Positions 1 through 10,494 of a stretch of 64,000 bases of DNA are shown here, in pieces; position 1 is the first letter of the stretch, and each line of letters opens with the position of its first letter. Origin of the DNA: Daphnia pulex. Taxonomy: Eukaryota > Arthropoda > Branchiopoda > Diplostraca > Daphniidae. The DNA is taken from NCBI RefSeq assembly GCF_021134715.1, contig NC_060020.1, forward strand, positions 4,588,001 through 4,652,000, read 5' to 3'. A model generated the notes under the pieces. It made no database searches. It was not told the origin of the DNA and saw nothing but the letters and a program-made list of their open reading frames with translations. Made by a program: the position numbers and the translations under genes.

Positions 1-275
1 AAGTTGCAGCAGAATTTGGTAATTTTTTGGTATCTATCTAACTAGTCCATGATTTGGGTCATCATAGATTGATCTTACCGGAAAGTATGCCCCTAATTGA
101 AATAACTAAGAAGTGCATTATAAATTAAGAGCAGAGTTTCATTAGCTATATTTGAGACTACATTTTGACTTGCTTTTGTATGAAACTTTACTTTTTACAC
201 TGTTTTGAACTAAGGAGTATCTAAGTTCCAATTTTTCTACACTTTTGATAATTGAAGTTTATTTTTCTTACAGGA
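1..275 (+). other. Upstream flank or 5' intron of Sec24
   Basis: AT-rich sequence with no coding potential that ends in a pyrimidine-rich stretch and a CAG acceptor at 271-273. The first Sec24 exon seen here therefore has a spliced 5' boundary, so a 5' UTR exon, or an additional coding exon, should lie beyond the left edge of the window. Confidence 0.6.
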
Positions 276-3200
276 ATGGCCTCTCAACCTCCCCTTCAAT
301 TTAATCAAATGCAACCAGCAATACCGAATGCAGCAGGAATTTCCCAACCACCTAGACTTCAACGCCCATCCATAGCAAGTAATGGAATTGGACAACCAAC
401 TGCTGGTTCTACATTTCCTTTACCTTCAACAACAAATTATGCTCCTGTTCCTGCGTTAAGCAATACAGCAAGTTCACAGTGGGCAAGGCCTCCAATTTCT
501 GGGCAATCTGTCCCAACTCCGATTAGTCAGTCCAGTTTTACAACAACAAGCCAACAACAGTGTAATCCAGCAGTTCCTGGACAAATTTCTTCTAGACCTA
601 TGTTACAGCCTCTAAATTCAGCAAGGCCACCAAATGCTTTTGCAATGAACCAACAATCTTCAGGTAATTAATTTTATTTATTTATTAACACATTTGTGAA
701 GTTACAAAGCTTACATGATTTTTCATCTAGTATTGTACTTGTTGTATATTTTCTTTTCTTTTTTTCTTTTGACTGTTTAAAAAATGTACATGTTACAAGT
801 TATGGTTCGTGTTTCTACATTTTAGTAGGAAGATCTAATTTGAGGTTACAAAAATTTTGCCTTAACATCTAAAGTTATTTGTACAGTGCCCCAAGCAAAT
901 CAGTTAAGAGAATTAAGTTGTAGTGCCATCAACTGTAAGCTTTTTTTCTTTACAGGTCCTCCCTTGAATCCTTATCAAGGTGGGCAGTCCAATTTAAATG
1001 GAAATTTGGGCCCTCCAATGGTAAATGGAGCGGGAACTCCGTCATCATACTCAGGTGTGAACTATACTACTACTGTTCCAAACAGCATGGGCTACTCCTC
1101 GCCTGGAGTACCACCACAATATCCTACTCAAAGTTTCATGCCACCACAATTACCAGCTGGAACAGCTCATTCGACGGGTGGACCAGCCGGGCCTGCTCCA
1201 CCCCAGCAGCAGTATAGTGCTGGATATCAAAATTACTCACCTGCACATGGACAGGGTCAATTGCCACCAGTTTCGGGGATTCACCCTCAGCAGGTGACTT
1301 AATATTCCAGTATTTTTCTCTTTTGAACCATATCTGACTTTATCAAATTTATTTTTCCACGAAGCTAAGTTATCCTGGCGCACCTGTACCTAATGCTCCA
1401 GTCAACCAGTTTCCAAATTTTAATTCAACTATCGACAAGATGACATCCCAAATGAACACCTTGTCCGTAACTCAAACAGGATTTGACAAGATTTGGGTAA
1501 TTTTTTGGGTTTTCCATAAAATTATGTTAAATTGTGTAGTGTTAAAATATTATTTTCAATTGCTGCAATTATTATTTTTTTAGGGTCACGAAAATGTAGA
1601 CCTACTCCAAGTGCGAAATATTTTGCCTGCTCAAGGTGTGGAAACTCCCCGAATTCGCCTTCGACAAGAGCATTTAAATAACGTGCATTGCAGTCTAGAT
1701 ATCTTTCGCTGCACTCTGACGAAAATTCCTGAAACGAATTCCATATTGCAGAAATCTCGGCTCCCACTGGGAGTGTTGATTCATCCCTTCAAAGATTTGA
1801 CGGTAAGCAATTTAAAATTTAGATCCATACAAATTTTGTGAAGCCACTTTTTAAATATCAAATTCTCTTCCAGCAACTACCGGTTATTCAATGTCAAACT
1901 ATTGTTCGCTGTCGATCTTGTCGAACCTACATCAATCCCTTCGTTTATTTTGTCGATCAACGACGATGGAAATGCAATTTGTGCTTCCGAGTGAATGACC
2001 GTAAGAATGAATATTTGTACTTATTTATTTGTGAAGCTTATTTAAGTTTTAACATACCATTCTTAGTACCTGATGAGTTCCAATACGATCCGATGAGCAA
2101 CAGTTACGGCGATCCCACTCGTCGTCCTGAGATTAAAAATGCTACCATCGAATTCATAGCTCCAGCAGAATACATGGTTCGTCACAGCAACAATTATTTC
2201 CCTGCCTTTTGCTGACTATTTTTATCTCTAATGATGGTCTTTACTTTTTCGTTCTATTCAGCTTCGGCCTCCTCAGCCTCCTGTTTATCTTTATCTATTG
2301 GATGTAAGCCATGCAGCAGTAGAAACAGGTTACTTGAAGCTGTTTTGTGATGTTCTTTTGGAGGAGCTTGAAAAAATACCAGGAGACACTAGAACGCAAA
2401 TCGGTGTCATAACATTTGACAGCAGTGTTCAGTTTTACAATCTTGCCGAGAATTTGAATCAACCGCACCAATTGGTGGTGTCAGACATTGACGATATTTT
2501 CTTACCGTGCCCCAACGATTTGTTGGTCAATTTAAATGAAAGTAAAAGGCTGGTCATAGAACTATTAGAACAACTTCCTTTGAAGTTCAACAACACAACA
2601 GAGTGTAATAGTGCCTTGGGGGCTGCTTTACAGGTATAAACTTTGCTTTGAATTACACATTTAACGTTCTCTTACAAATAGTTGCATATTTTTAGGCTGC
2701 TTACAAGATGGTAAGTCCTACCGGAGGTCGCATTACAGTGTTCCAGTCATCGTTACCCAATATTGGTCCTGGGGCATTGAAGCCAAGAGAAGATCCGAAC
2801 CAGCGAGCAGCCAAAGACGTGCCTAATTTGAATGCAGCCACCGATTTCTACAAGAAATTTGCACTCGATTGTTCTGGTCAGCAAGTAGCCGTAGATCTTT
2901 TCTTGCTGGGCGGTCAGTACATGGATATTGCCTCATTATGTGAGTATTAGTTAGTTTACGGTGATGATGTTGACTCAATTGTAATGATTGATCTTTAATT
3001 TTTTTAATTTGACAGCTTGCGTGTCGAAGTTCTCCGGTGGATGCATGTATCATTTTCCGAGCTTCCATTACATTCACAATTTGCCACAGGTTGAGCGGTT
3101 AGAGCATTCATTGCGTCGATACCTGACACGCAAAATCGGCTTTGAATCCGTTATGCGAATTCGCTGTACTCAAGGCCTGTCAATCCATACTTTCCATGGA

Positions 3201-4620
3201 AACTTCTTTGTGCGCTCCACTGATTTGTTGTCTCTACCAAATATAAACCCGGATGCAGGATTTGGCCTTCAGGTTTCGATCGACGAAAACCTAAGCGAAA
3301 CCCAACATATTTGCTTTCAGGCAGCTCTGCTCTACACATCAAGCAAAGGTAATGCTTCAACGATTTAAAGAAAGTATTATCTTTACCTAAGATCGCTCTT
3401 TTCCTTTGATGCATAAATAGGCGAGCGACGTATACGAGTACACACGATGTGTTTGCCTATCGCCAGTACAGTTGCTGATGTCATTCAGTCGGCAGATCAG
3501 CAATGCATTGTAGGATTGTTAGCTAAAATGGGTAAGGTTCTGTTTTGGAACTATTATGTCTATTGTGCAGGCTTCAATCTCAACTACATGTCTTTCACTT
3601 TTTAGCTGTTGATCGTTCGTTGCACTCGAGTATAAGTGACGCACGGGATGCCATCGTGAACGTTTGCGTTGACGTTTTATCAGCCTATAAAGCTACGATG
3701 AGTTCTGCGCCATCAGGACTGTACGCACCCTCTAACTTGAGGCTGTTGCCACTATATTTGGCTGCATTATTGAAATCGGTAAGAGTTATTGTATTCCTGA
3801 TTTATCCAAGGCATTAATGTTATTCGTTGGTTTTTGACATTCTAGGTTGCTTTCAGAACCGGGCAGAGTACGCGTCTAGATGAACGCGTTTTTGCGATGA
3901 ACCAGTTCAAAGCATTGCCTTTATCTCAGCTAATTTTGTCCATCTACCCTGATTTGTATGCGATTCATAATTTACACGATCAGGTAAAACAGGAATTTGT
4001 CAATGTTTAAAAAAAATCCAGACAAGTTATATAACTATCGTTAAACAGGGAGCGATAAGCCAGGGAGATATGGTGATACCGCAACCACCACGTCTACATC
4101 TGTCAGCAGAGATGGTTGATTCAGCTGGGGCGTACTTACTTGATTCGGGAGACGTCATATACTTGTACGTGGGTCGTAATATTCATCAAGTTTTCTTGGA
4201 ACAAGTACTTGGAGCATCAAGTTTCCAATCGTTACCCGAGCAAATGGTACGACAAAAAAAAGATTTGTTTTACGTCATACTAGAACATACGTCATACTAG
4301 AACCATTTCCTTTTGTTGCAGTTTGAGTTGCCAGAACTAGAAACAAATGAATCAGAAAGACTACGAAACTTTTTGATCCATCTTCAAAATCAGAGACCGT
4401 ATCCAGCAGTACTGCAGTTGATAAGGTACATATACAACTTAACTATTATTTAAAATAAGTGAGAGTGTGGACACTTAGCATTATTTACTGGTTTTTCTTC
4501 AATTACAGGGAAGACAGTCAAATTCGACATCTGTTTTCTAGCCATCTTGTTGACGGTCGAACTGAATCTTCCCTTTCATACTACGAATTCTTACAGCATC
4601 TAAAGAACCAGATAAAATAA
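276..4620 (+). CDS. Sec24AB: Sec24A/B-type COPII coat subunit (about 1032 aa, about 15 exons)
   Basis: Inner-coat cargo adaptor of COPII vesicles; it pairs with Sec23 and selects cargo at ER exit sites. Exons: 276-663, 956-1293, 1365-1496, 1584-1802, 1874-2000, 2067-2176, 2262-2633, 2696-2939, 3016-3348, 3421-3531, 3606-3778, 3846-3983, 4049-4246, 4322-4425, 4509-4620; all phases agree. Domain order: Pro/Gln/Ser-rich tail (1-280), zinc finger with CRSC and CNLC pairs (about 370-396), trunk domain with LDVSH and TFDSS (430-680), beta-sandwich with YLTRKIGFE and FVRSTDLLSLPN, helical domain with SDARDA, gelsolin-like C-terminus with PQPPRL and YYEF. Residues such as SEYMLRPPQ-like and VETGYL place it in the A/B rather than the C/D class. 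The start is the first ATG after the acceptor at 273 and is uncertain because the N-terminus is poorly conserved. A 48-nt optional exon at 887-934 may be included. The gene symbol follows the insect name. Confidence 0.96.
887..934 (+). other. Candidate 48-nt cassette exon of Sec24
   Basis: Lies between the first two coding exons. It is preceded by TTTGTACAG and followed by GTAAGC. Its length is divisible by three, it enters in phase 1 and leaves in phase 1, and it contains no stop. Inclusion would add 16 residues (reading PQANQLRELS in its middle) to the disordered N-terminal tail, next to a Gly codon split over the neighbouring splice sites. It could also be ordinary intron that happens to be open. 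Confidence 0.45.
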
Positions 4621-4625
4621 CTCCC

Positions 4626-4631
4626 AATAAA
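4626..4631 (+). terminator. Poly(A) signal of Sec24
   Basis: AATAAA six bases after the TAA stop at 4618-4620, followed by TTTTAGTG-type U/GU-rich sequence near 4667. This implies an unusually short 3' UTR. Confidence 0.7.
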
Positions 4632-5227
4632 GTAACTCTTCAATTATCCTGCTTTTCTAATTACGGTTTTAGTGAGTGAGGTGTGTGATTGGGAGTTGAT
4701 CATATTGCATTTCCCAACGAATCCATGCACACTGACACGAGTAATAACAAACTGTTTTTGCGTACATTGGGCCGTCTTTTTGTACAAGTAGCATCATTTT
4801 CAAGCCAATTATAGGAGGGAATTTTGCGTCATGCACGAGCGCGCGGAGTGTTGTTTATTTTGAGAGGGTTTCATTGGGATTCTCCCTTAAAATTTTTTAT
4901 AAAACCAAAACTGGATTGTTGTCTCTTTTGAAGTAATATTCACTCTTTCATTCCCATTTCCCTGTTGCATCCGAAACCCTTATGAAAGGTTTGTCTATCT
5001 TTGGGTGTCATCTTATAGCAAAGAAAAGTTTGAATTCTATACACAATTGTAAAGAAAACCCTACTAACTTGCTCTGTCAAATAAACAATGTATTATCAGT
5101 TATCACAGTAATGGTCTACTGTTACAATCAAGTCACATGGCACTACATTATTGATGGAACGCGGGCGCCCAACAAGAGAAGAGCTTGCATTTATGTGTTG
5201 ATCAACGCTAGGCAGAATGGTTCATCA
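4632..5227. other. Intergenic, no gene seen
   Basis: Spacer between Sec24 and the minus-strand gag-like gene. It contains AT-rich stretches and one short random ORF (4982-5305, plus). No pol, protease, LTR or zinc-knuckle remnant belonging to the gag-like gene was recognised on the minus strand here. Confidence 0.5.
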
Positions 5228-6519
5228 TCACCTCCTCCAGGTAGTTTCGGCAGCTCGTTCTTGCAGCCAAGTGGCAAATTCACCGAGATTTGGCAGGGGG
5301 ACTAAAGACTGCTTTTCTTTGATGTGAGCATTCCACTCGTCACGCAAATCTTCAGACAACTTGCAAACTAAACCAGAGAGTTCAAGCGCCGAGAAGGTAC
5401 GAATTTCTTCCTCGCATCCTACCGTCTTCAAAATTGCCAAAATTGTCTGTACTCTACCAGATAAGTCGCTGAGGGACGTCTTGGAAATGTCCGAGTCCAA
5501 CGGAGTCAATTGCCTAAGCCCTTCAAAGCACGAGCGGACCACTAGCGAAGGATGCCCATAGTGATTTCTGAGATGAGCGAGTAACTTGCGGTAGCGGCCC
5601 GGAAAATTAAAGTGTGACGAGTATTTTTGCCTTAGTTCTGGCGAAAGAAGCTCCTCCAAGTAAATCATTCGCAGCGTATCGTTGGGCATGGCGTCATGAA
5701 TCCACGTCTTGAAGCGTTGAATAAAAGAAGGCCAGTCCATTGGATTGCCAGTAAACGGCTCCAAGTCAACGTGTGGCGGCCAGGAAGTTTGGTCGTTCAC
5801 ACACCAGTCCCAACAGCAGAATGAATTGCCGGAAGAAGAGGGGGATCCCGGAGAGACCCGTTCGTTCAGTGGTGATTCAGTAAATGAGGACAACTGAGTG
5901 ATCCAAGAATCCGGAAGTGAATTCGGTCGGACAAATTGTGGTGATGGAATGGGACTCGGAGAAATAAACGGGGAATTGACGTTGGGTGGACTAGGGCGAT
6001 GGCGTTCTTCAACGCGCGGCTGTAGCTGCTCCAGTTGTTGTAATTGATCCATTCGCTTAACTTCTCGACGAACTTTCTCCAATTCTTGTTGTCTTTTTTC
6101 GGATTCAGGGCTGCGCCGGATGCCCGAAGTTGCTCTCTCACCCTGCATTTAATAAAAAGGTTAGTTCGATGGTTTCGTTTGCTGCAAGTCGTCATCATGC
6201 AATTAAACATTAATTAAATTATTATTTTGTTCACCTTAATAGCACGGCTGCTTTCCAAGTATTGCGACATTTGACTGGTGCTGCTGCTGCGCCGGAGACA
6301 TCCGAATAATTGTTGCTTTCCTTCGTCAGCAGCTGCACTAGTTTCCATATGATGTTGAATCTTGGACGTTGTTCGAGTGAAACGAACTTTTGCTGTTTGA
6401 CGGTAAAAATGAGAGCAGCCAGAGTCGTTCTCGGATTCACTGCCAGACGAGTCGTACGACTCCTCACATGCTGAATAACGATAGCCGGGGTCTTTACCGT
6501 TCGAATGTATCGACGCCAT
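5228..6519 (-). CDS. Two-exon gag-like protein with DUF1759 region (399 aa), BEL/Pao-derived
   Basis: Exon 1 is 6519-6235 and exon 2 is 6142-5228, joined in phase 0 across a 92-nt intron (GTGAAC donor, AAATGCAG acceptor). The first part is Ser/Glu-rich. A charged coiled-coil-like stretch (KRQQELEKVRREVKRM, protein about 108-130) and a Pro-rich linker follow. The last 170 residues carry the hallmark of BEL/Pao gag DUF1759: LEPFTGNPMDWPSFIQRF, then YLEELLSPELRQKY, HYGHPSLV and LPNLGEFATWL. No zinc knuckle, protease or polymerase follows; the frame ends in tandem stops after TTWRR. The start is the ATG opening MASIHSNG; an in-frame ATG at 6570 is possible. It is either a truncated retrotransposon or a domesticated gag gene. 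Confidence 0.72.
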
Positions 6520-6897
6520 AACGTGACCAAACCACGTGGTAGCTCTAGCGAACAATGAAACTCTGAGCACAATTGCCTATGTTTAAAAACTTACTAGTGA
6601 TTCTATTACCTGGCCAAACGATGAAAACCCTAGAAGAAATGAAGGGCTGACTCAATGACGAAACTCAAACAAAAAGAAGGAAAACTATTTCTAGTTTCTG
6701 TTTTTCGGGGGGACAATAGACGTCGTTGGTTTGCACGGCGTCTCGTCTCAAGCGACTTGTGAACTGTGAAGCACCAAGCCGAGCAGGGCACTGTGAAGGG
6801 TGTGGGGTACGTACCTGAAATTCACAAAAAAAATCGTAGGAGTGGATCGGGTGAGGTACAAAGCCGTGCAAATATTGGAACACGCTCTAGGCATTAA
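6520..6897. other. Upstream flank of the gag-like gene
   Basis: No gene or LTR recognised. The short minus-strand ORF at 6665-6883 has no family features. Confidence 0.4.
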
Positions 6898-7023
6898 GCG
6901 CTTTTATTGTACCTTTAGTCTGGGTATACAGATCATAGGTCTACATGTGTGACTTGCAGATGTATCTCTTACTCTAATTGTAACCTCTAGGCTATTCCTA
7001 GACTAAAGGTACATTAAAAGCAC
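6898..7023. repeat. Short inverted-repeat (foldback) element
   Basis: The left arm 6898-6921 (starting GCGCTTTTATTGTACC) matches the reverse complement of the right arm 7000-7023 (AGACTAAAGGTACATTAAAA) with about two mismatches in 24. The arms enclose about 78 bp. The size and layout suit a MITE remnant or a hairpin. No clear target-site duplication is visible. Confidence 0.55.
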
Positions 7024-8390
7024 ATGCTGCCAGTTGTTGCCTACGACTAACTGAGAATGTCTCAGGAACACAGCATCAATATGTTGGAACAAATAATTAA
7101 CACAACGTCATTTCAATTCCGTTCACGACATAATCAAGATTTCGCGTTTCATTCAGCAGTTTCTTTTCAAGACCTGTTAGTTTTCGTAAAAGTGAAGTGC
7201 TGACGCTTAAAAGTGACACCTAGTAAACGAATTTTGTACTACTAACGAAAGTTATCCGTCGTCTGCATATCCTATGTGGCTGTGAGCATGGAGCCATGGA
7301 CTACTCTAACTAACTGTGAGTTGTGAGACTTGTGAGTTGTGACTATGGTATGAAACTATGAATATTGTAAAAATTCAATATACTATTCTGCAGAATGCTC
7401 GCTGTGCTTTTTTAAATGGTGGAAGTGGACGAACGTAGTCGTTTGGATCTTGACGTGTCATTGCCCGTTGGTCTCTTGAATGGTCAGAATACCTATTTAA
7501 ATTTTGAGTCCTACAGCATTTTGTTGTTTTAGTTTGAATGGAAAACCAATGGTGAAACTAGCAAGGGAAACGTATATTGCTTTCATCTTCTCGTTCTCTT
7601 TTACATGCTACACCTTTGGAATACTTGTTTGTGAACTGAAACTGTGTTGAGTGAAGTAGCTATACTTGCTCCAGCTACCCGACCAGCATCATTCAACTAC
7701 CCAGCCAACTTGTACTACCCCAGGCAAGCTCTAGATGCAGCAGGGAGTTTCTTGAGGACGACGAGATCACGATTTTTAGTGAGGAGAATGTGTTGGTGAG
7801 TATCGAGTATTTTTCATTTGTCTTTTTTTGTTATTGTTATTGTTATTGTTATTTCAAATTCAGTTGTAAATGAGCTAGAACAGGGATGTCTTCTTTTTGA
7901 CGCTAGATGGCGTCAATCTAAGGCCATCTTCGATCGTTTTCAGCGTTCAAAAGCACCAACTTTAGTTTCTTTTTTTCCTTATTTCTAAATTCATTTATTG
8001 GAGTTATTGTGAGATTATTTGGGGTGATATTTGGCCGTAAGTGATCTAGCTACAAAGCTCACTTGTTAGATTTTTGATAATTTGCGTTTATATCTGCTCC
8101 GGTTTCTAAATCAGTTAATAGTTCAGTAAGTTTTCATGTGACTTTTTGCAATTTTTGAGAACTTATTGACAGAGGTTTCTAACAATAACAAGGCTCAACT
8201 GTGTGGACATCATGAAATGAATATGGATTGATCATGTGTTTGAAACTTGGATAAGATTGCAGAGGAATATTTTCAAAAAAGCCGACTGTCCTTTAAACGG
8301 TTCGAAATGGAAGTCATTCACCGAAGAAACGAGTCAAATGACTCAAATGTCAATTGATATAAAGTGAGTTTTAAGCGATAACCATTTCAT
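7024..8390. other. Intergenic, low-information sequence
   Basis: No coding region. It holds small repeats of TGTGAGTTGTGA (about 7315-7340) and a TTGTTA hexamer run of about four units at 7829-7853. No RNA gene was recognised. Confidence 0.45.
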
Positions 8391-8648
8391 TTGGTATTCA
8401 TTTTGATATTGGTTGATGTAGACCCATCCCCAGCAACGGCAACCTGCAAAAGGAAAGGCACTAAAACTTGCCATGCAGAGGTTGGGTGAGAACGGGATGT
8501 GTTACATAACCATTTGGTATTCATTTTGATATTGGTTGTTGTAGACCCAACCCCAGCAACGACAACCTGCAGAAGGGAAGGCACGTCTCACTCGAAGGTC
8601 ACGGAGAAAAACGTGTCATGCAGTGGTGTAGAGGTTGGGTGAGAAAGG
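8391..8648. repeat. Imperfect direct repeat, 123-bp period, two copies
   Basis: Copy 1 begins at 8391 and copy 2 at 8514, both opening TTGGTATTCATTTTGATATT. They share the block GTAGACCCA-CCCCAGCAACG and end with AGAGGTTGGGTGAGAA. Copy 2 has about 30 extra bases after GGCAC. The pair sits directly upstream of the repeat-protein promoter and may be a regulatory duplication or part of an older mobile element. Confidence 0.65.
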
Positions 8649-8719
8649 TACGTGTTTCATCATTATCAAACAGGTACAATATCCGCAAGGCTTAAGAGGT
8701 GAGGGTGATAAAAAAATCG

Positions 8720-8758
8720 TATATAAAGGAGAGAGAAAAGGCCAGAGACATCAGTCGA
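8720..8758 (+). promoter_or_regulatory. Core promoter: TATA box and TCAGT initiator
   Basis: TATATAAA at 8720-8727 and the arthropod initiator TCAGTC at 8751-8756 put the +1 adenine at 8753, 33 bases from the first T of the TATA box. The predicted 5' UTR is about 88 nt to the ATG at 8841. This is the classical arrangement for highly expressed cuticle or secreted-protein genes. Confidence 0.7.
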
Positions 8759-8840
8759 GTGAGGATCTCCGACACGGCAACAACTGCAGCGCACTCTCTG
8801 TCACCATCTGCCTTCTTCACCGTATTGCCAGTTCGCAACC

Positions 8841-9922
8841 ATGGGTAAATATTTTTTTACATTGAGTTTTGTATCAATCTTACTGTTTTCTTGATGTATG
8901 CCTTTATTGTTATTTTATCTTTATGTTTAAATTTGTGAATTGTCTAGTAAAGTATGGCGTCGTGCTGCTGTTGTGTGTTGTATCGTACTCGGCTGAGTCG
9001 ACTCGGTGTACCGATGTCTCCCTCCTATGGAGAATACCAAACCGCAACGCCGCCGCCTTGTTACACGACAACAACATACACAACAGTCGGTTACTGCACC
9101 TCCAAGTACTACACCACTTAGGCACCGGAGTTTTATGCCACAACTTAAGCTGCTCCGAGCCACTACACTGACGACGTGAAGTATTACTCTGCCCCGAGTT
9201 ACTAAACCACCAAGGCGACGGAGTATGACTATGCATGCTGCCCCTACTACATCGAGGCTCCTAAGTATTACTCTGTTCTCAGCTACTTATTGCACTGATT
9301 TTCCTAAATATTACTCTGTTCCCAGCTGCTACACCGAGGCTCCCGCTGATTACTCCACCGAGGCTCCCGCTGATTACTCCACCGAGGCTCCCGCTGATTA
9401 CTCCACCGAGGCTCCCGCTGATTACTCCACCGAGGCTCCCGCTGATTACTCCACCGAGGCTCCCGCTGATTACTCCACCGAGGCTCCCGCTGATTACTCC
9501 ACCGAGGCTCCCGCTGATTACTCCACCGAGGCTCCCGCTGATTACTCCACCGAGGCTCCCGCTGATTATTCCACCGAAGAGGCAAAGTACTACTCTGCCC
9601 CGATCTACACAACCACAACTGAGGCGGCCAAGTATTACGCTGTCCCGACGTACTACACAGAAGCTGCTCTTTCGTGCTACGTTGAACCGAAATACTACAC
9701 TGATGCTCCAGTTCACTACACCATGACCTACGCTACACCGCAGCCCCCAAGTACTACAGCGAAGAAGCCGCCTATTACGCAACAACGTATGCTGCTCCTG
9801 CCTACTACACTGAGGCCCCGCATTACTACAGCAATGAATCGCTCAATTACTATACTACAACGGGTACAACCTAAGCTGCCCCGAGCTACTGCTCCTACGT
9901 CCCGAAGTATTACTGTGCGTAA
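8841..9922 (+). pseudogene. Tyr/Thr/Pro-rich secreted repeat protein, copy 1 (decayed)
   Basis: Exon 1 codes only Met plus one base (8841-8844, donor GTAAAT). Exon 2 begins at 8948 and encodes a hydrophobic leader (VVLLLCVVS). The body consists of family motifs such as KYYSAP, YTEAP and TTYAAP, typical of extracellular matrix, cuticle or egg-covering proteins. It is broken: a frameshift follows the leader near 9000-9020. In the family frame there are TAG at 9119-9121, TAA at 9146-9148 and TAA at 9203-9205, each replacing a Lys or Tyr codon. There is a +1 shift near 9284-9290 and another shift near 9738. Final stop is at 9920-9922. The core promoter is intact, so it may still be transcribed. 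Function is inferred from composition only. Confidence 0.7.
9336..9575 (+). repeat. 24-bp minisatellite, exactly 10 units (EAPADYST codons)
   Basis: Ten head-to-tail 24-bp units run from 9336 to 9575. Units 1-9 read as identical; the last differs by one base (GATTATTCC for GATTACTCC). Each unit codes Glu-Ala-Pro-Ala-Asp-Tyr-Ser-Thr. In copy 2 the corresponding place holds only one degenerate unit near 10526-10549, so the array expanded after the gene duplication. Confidence 0.95.
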
Positions 9923-10014
9923 AAGGAGTCGTCTAAAAAAAAGAAGTCGTGCCCGAACTGCAGTGCCCTGTCTGTCACCAACTGCATTCCTCATCGTGTA
10001 ACCGATTCGCAATT

Positions 10015-10494
10015 ATGGGTAAATATTCTTAATTTTTCGAATTTTGTTTCAATTCTATTTTTTCTATTCGTTAATATGCCTGTTAAATTTAAACATTAAT
10101 ATTAAATATTATTTCATGTTTAGTCATCTATAGCGTCGTGTTCCTGTTGGGTGTTGTATCGTTGATGGCTGGATCGACCGCTGGTGTAGCGATGTCTTCT
10201 TGGTATGGCGGATATCAAACCATAACGCCGCCGCCTTCCTACATAACTTACGCAACGACGAGTTCCTGCACCGAGGTCTTCAAGTACTACACCACTAAAG
10301 CACCGGAGTTTGATACCACAACTTACGCTGCCCCGAGCCACTACACGGACACCCTGAAGTATTACTCTGCCCCGAGTTACTACACCACCAAGGCCACGGA
10401 GTACTACATGACAGCGCATGCCGCCCCATCCGACTACACCGAGGCTCCCAAGTATTACTCTGTTCTCAGCTACTTACTGCACCGACGCTCCTAA
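10015..10494 (+). CDS. Tyr/Thr/Pro-rich secreted repeat protein, copy 2 (tandem duplicate, frameshifted)
   Basis: Exon 1 is 10015-10018 and exon 2 starts at 10124 after a 105-nt intron. It encodes a signal peptide (MVIYSVVFLLGVVSLMAG) followed by SSWYGGY and repeats of the form KYYTTKAPE, YYSAPSYYTT and YTEAPKYYS. The first open segment stops at 10492-10494. One extra base in 10471-10476 shifts the frame; in the +1 frame the same repeats continue (CTDAPNYFSVPS onward) to a stop at 10925-10927. The duplication unit is 1174 bp (ATG to ATG) and includes the last 60-70 bases of the 5' UTR, but no TATA/Inr is present upstream. It may be a secreted structural protein, a recent pseudogene, or a +1-frameshifted product; I cannot tell which. 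Confidence 0.6.

Noticed and set aside
5361..5561. Plus-strand ORFs opposite the gag-like gene
   Set aside because: Shadows of the minus-strand coding frame, without start context or family features.
9279..9785. Minus-strand frames with SGSLGGVI or NQREPRWS repeats
   Set aside because: Antisense shadows of the 24-bp VNTR; the period is a multiple of three, so every frame stays open.
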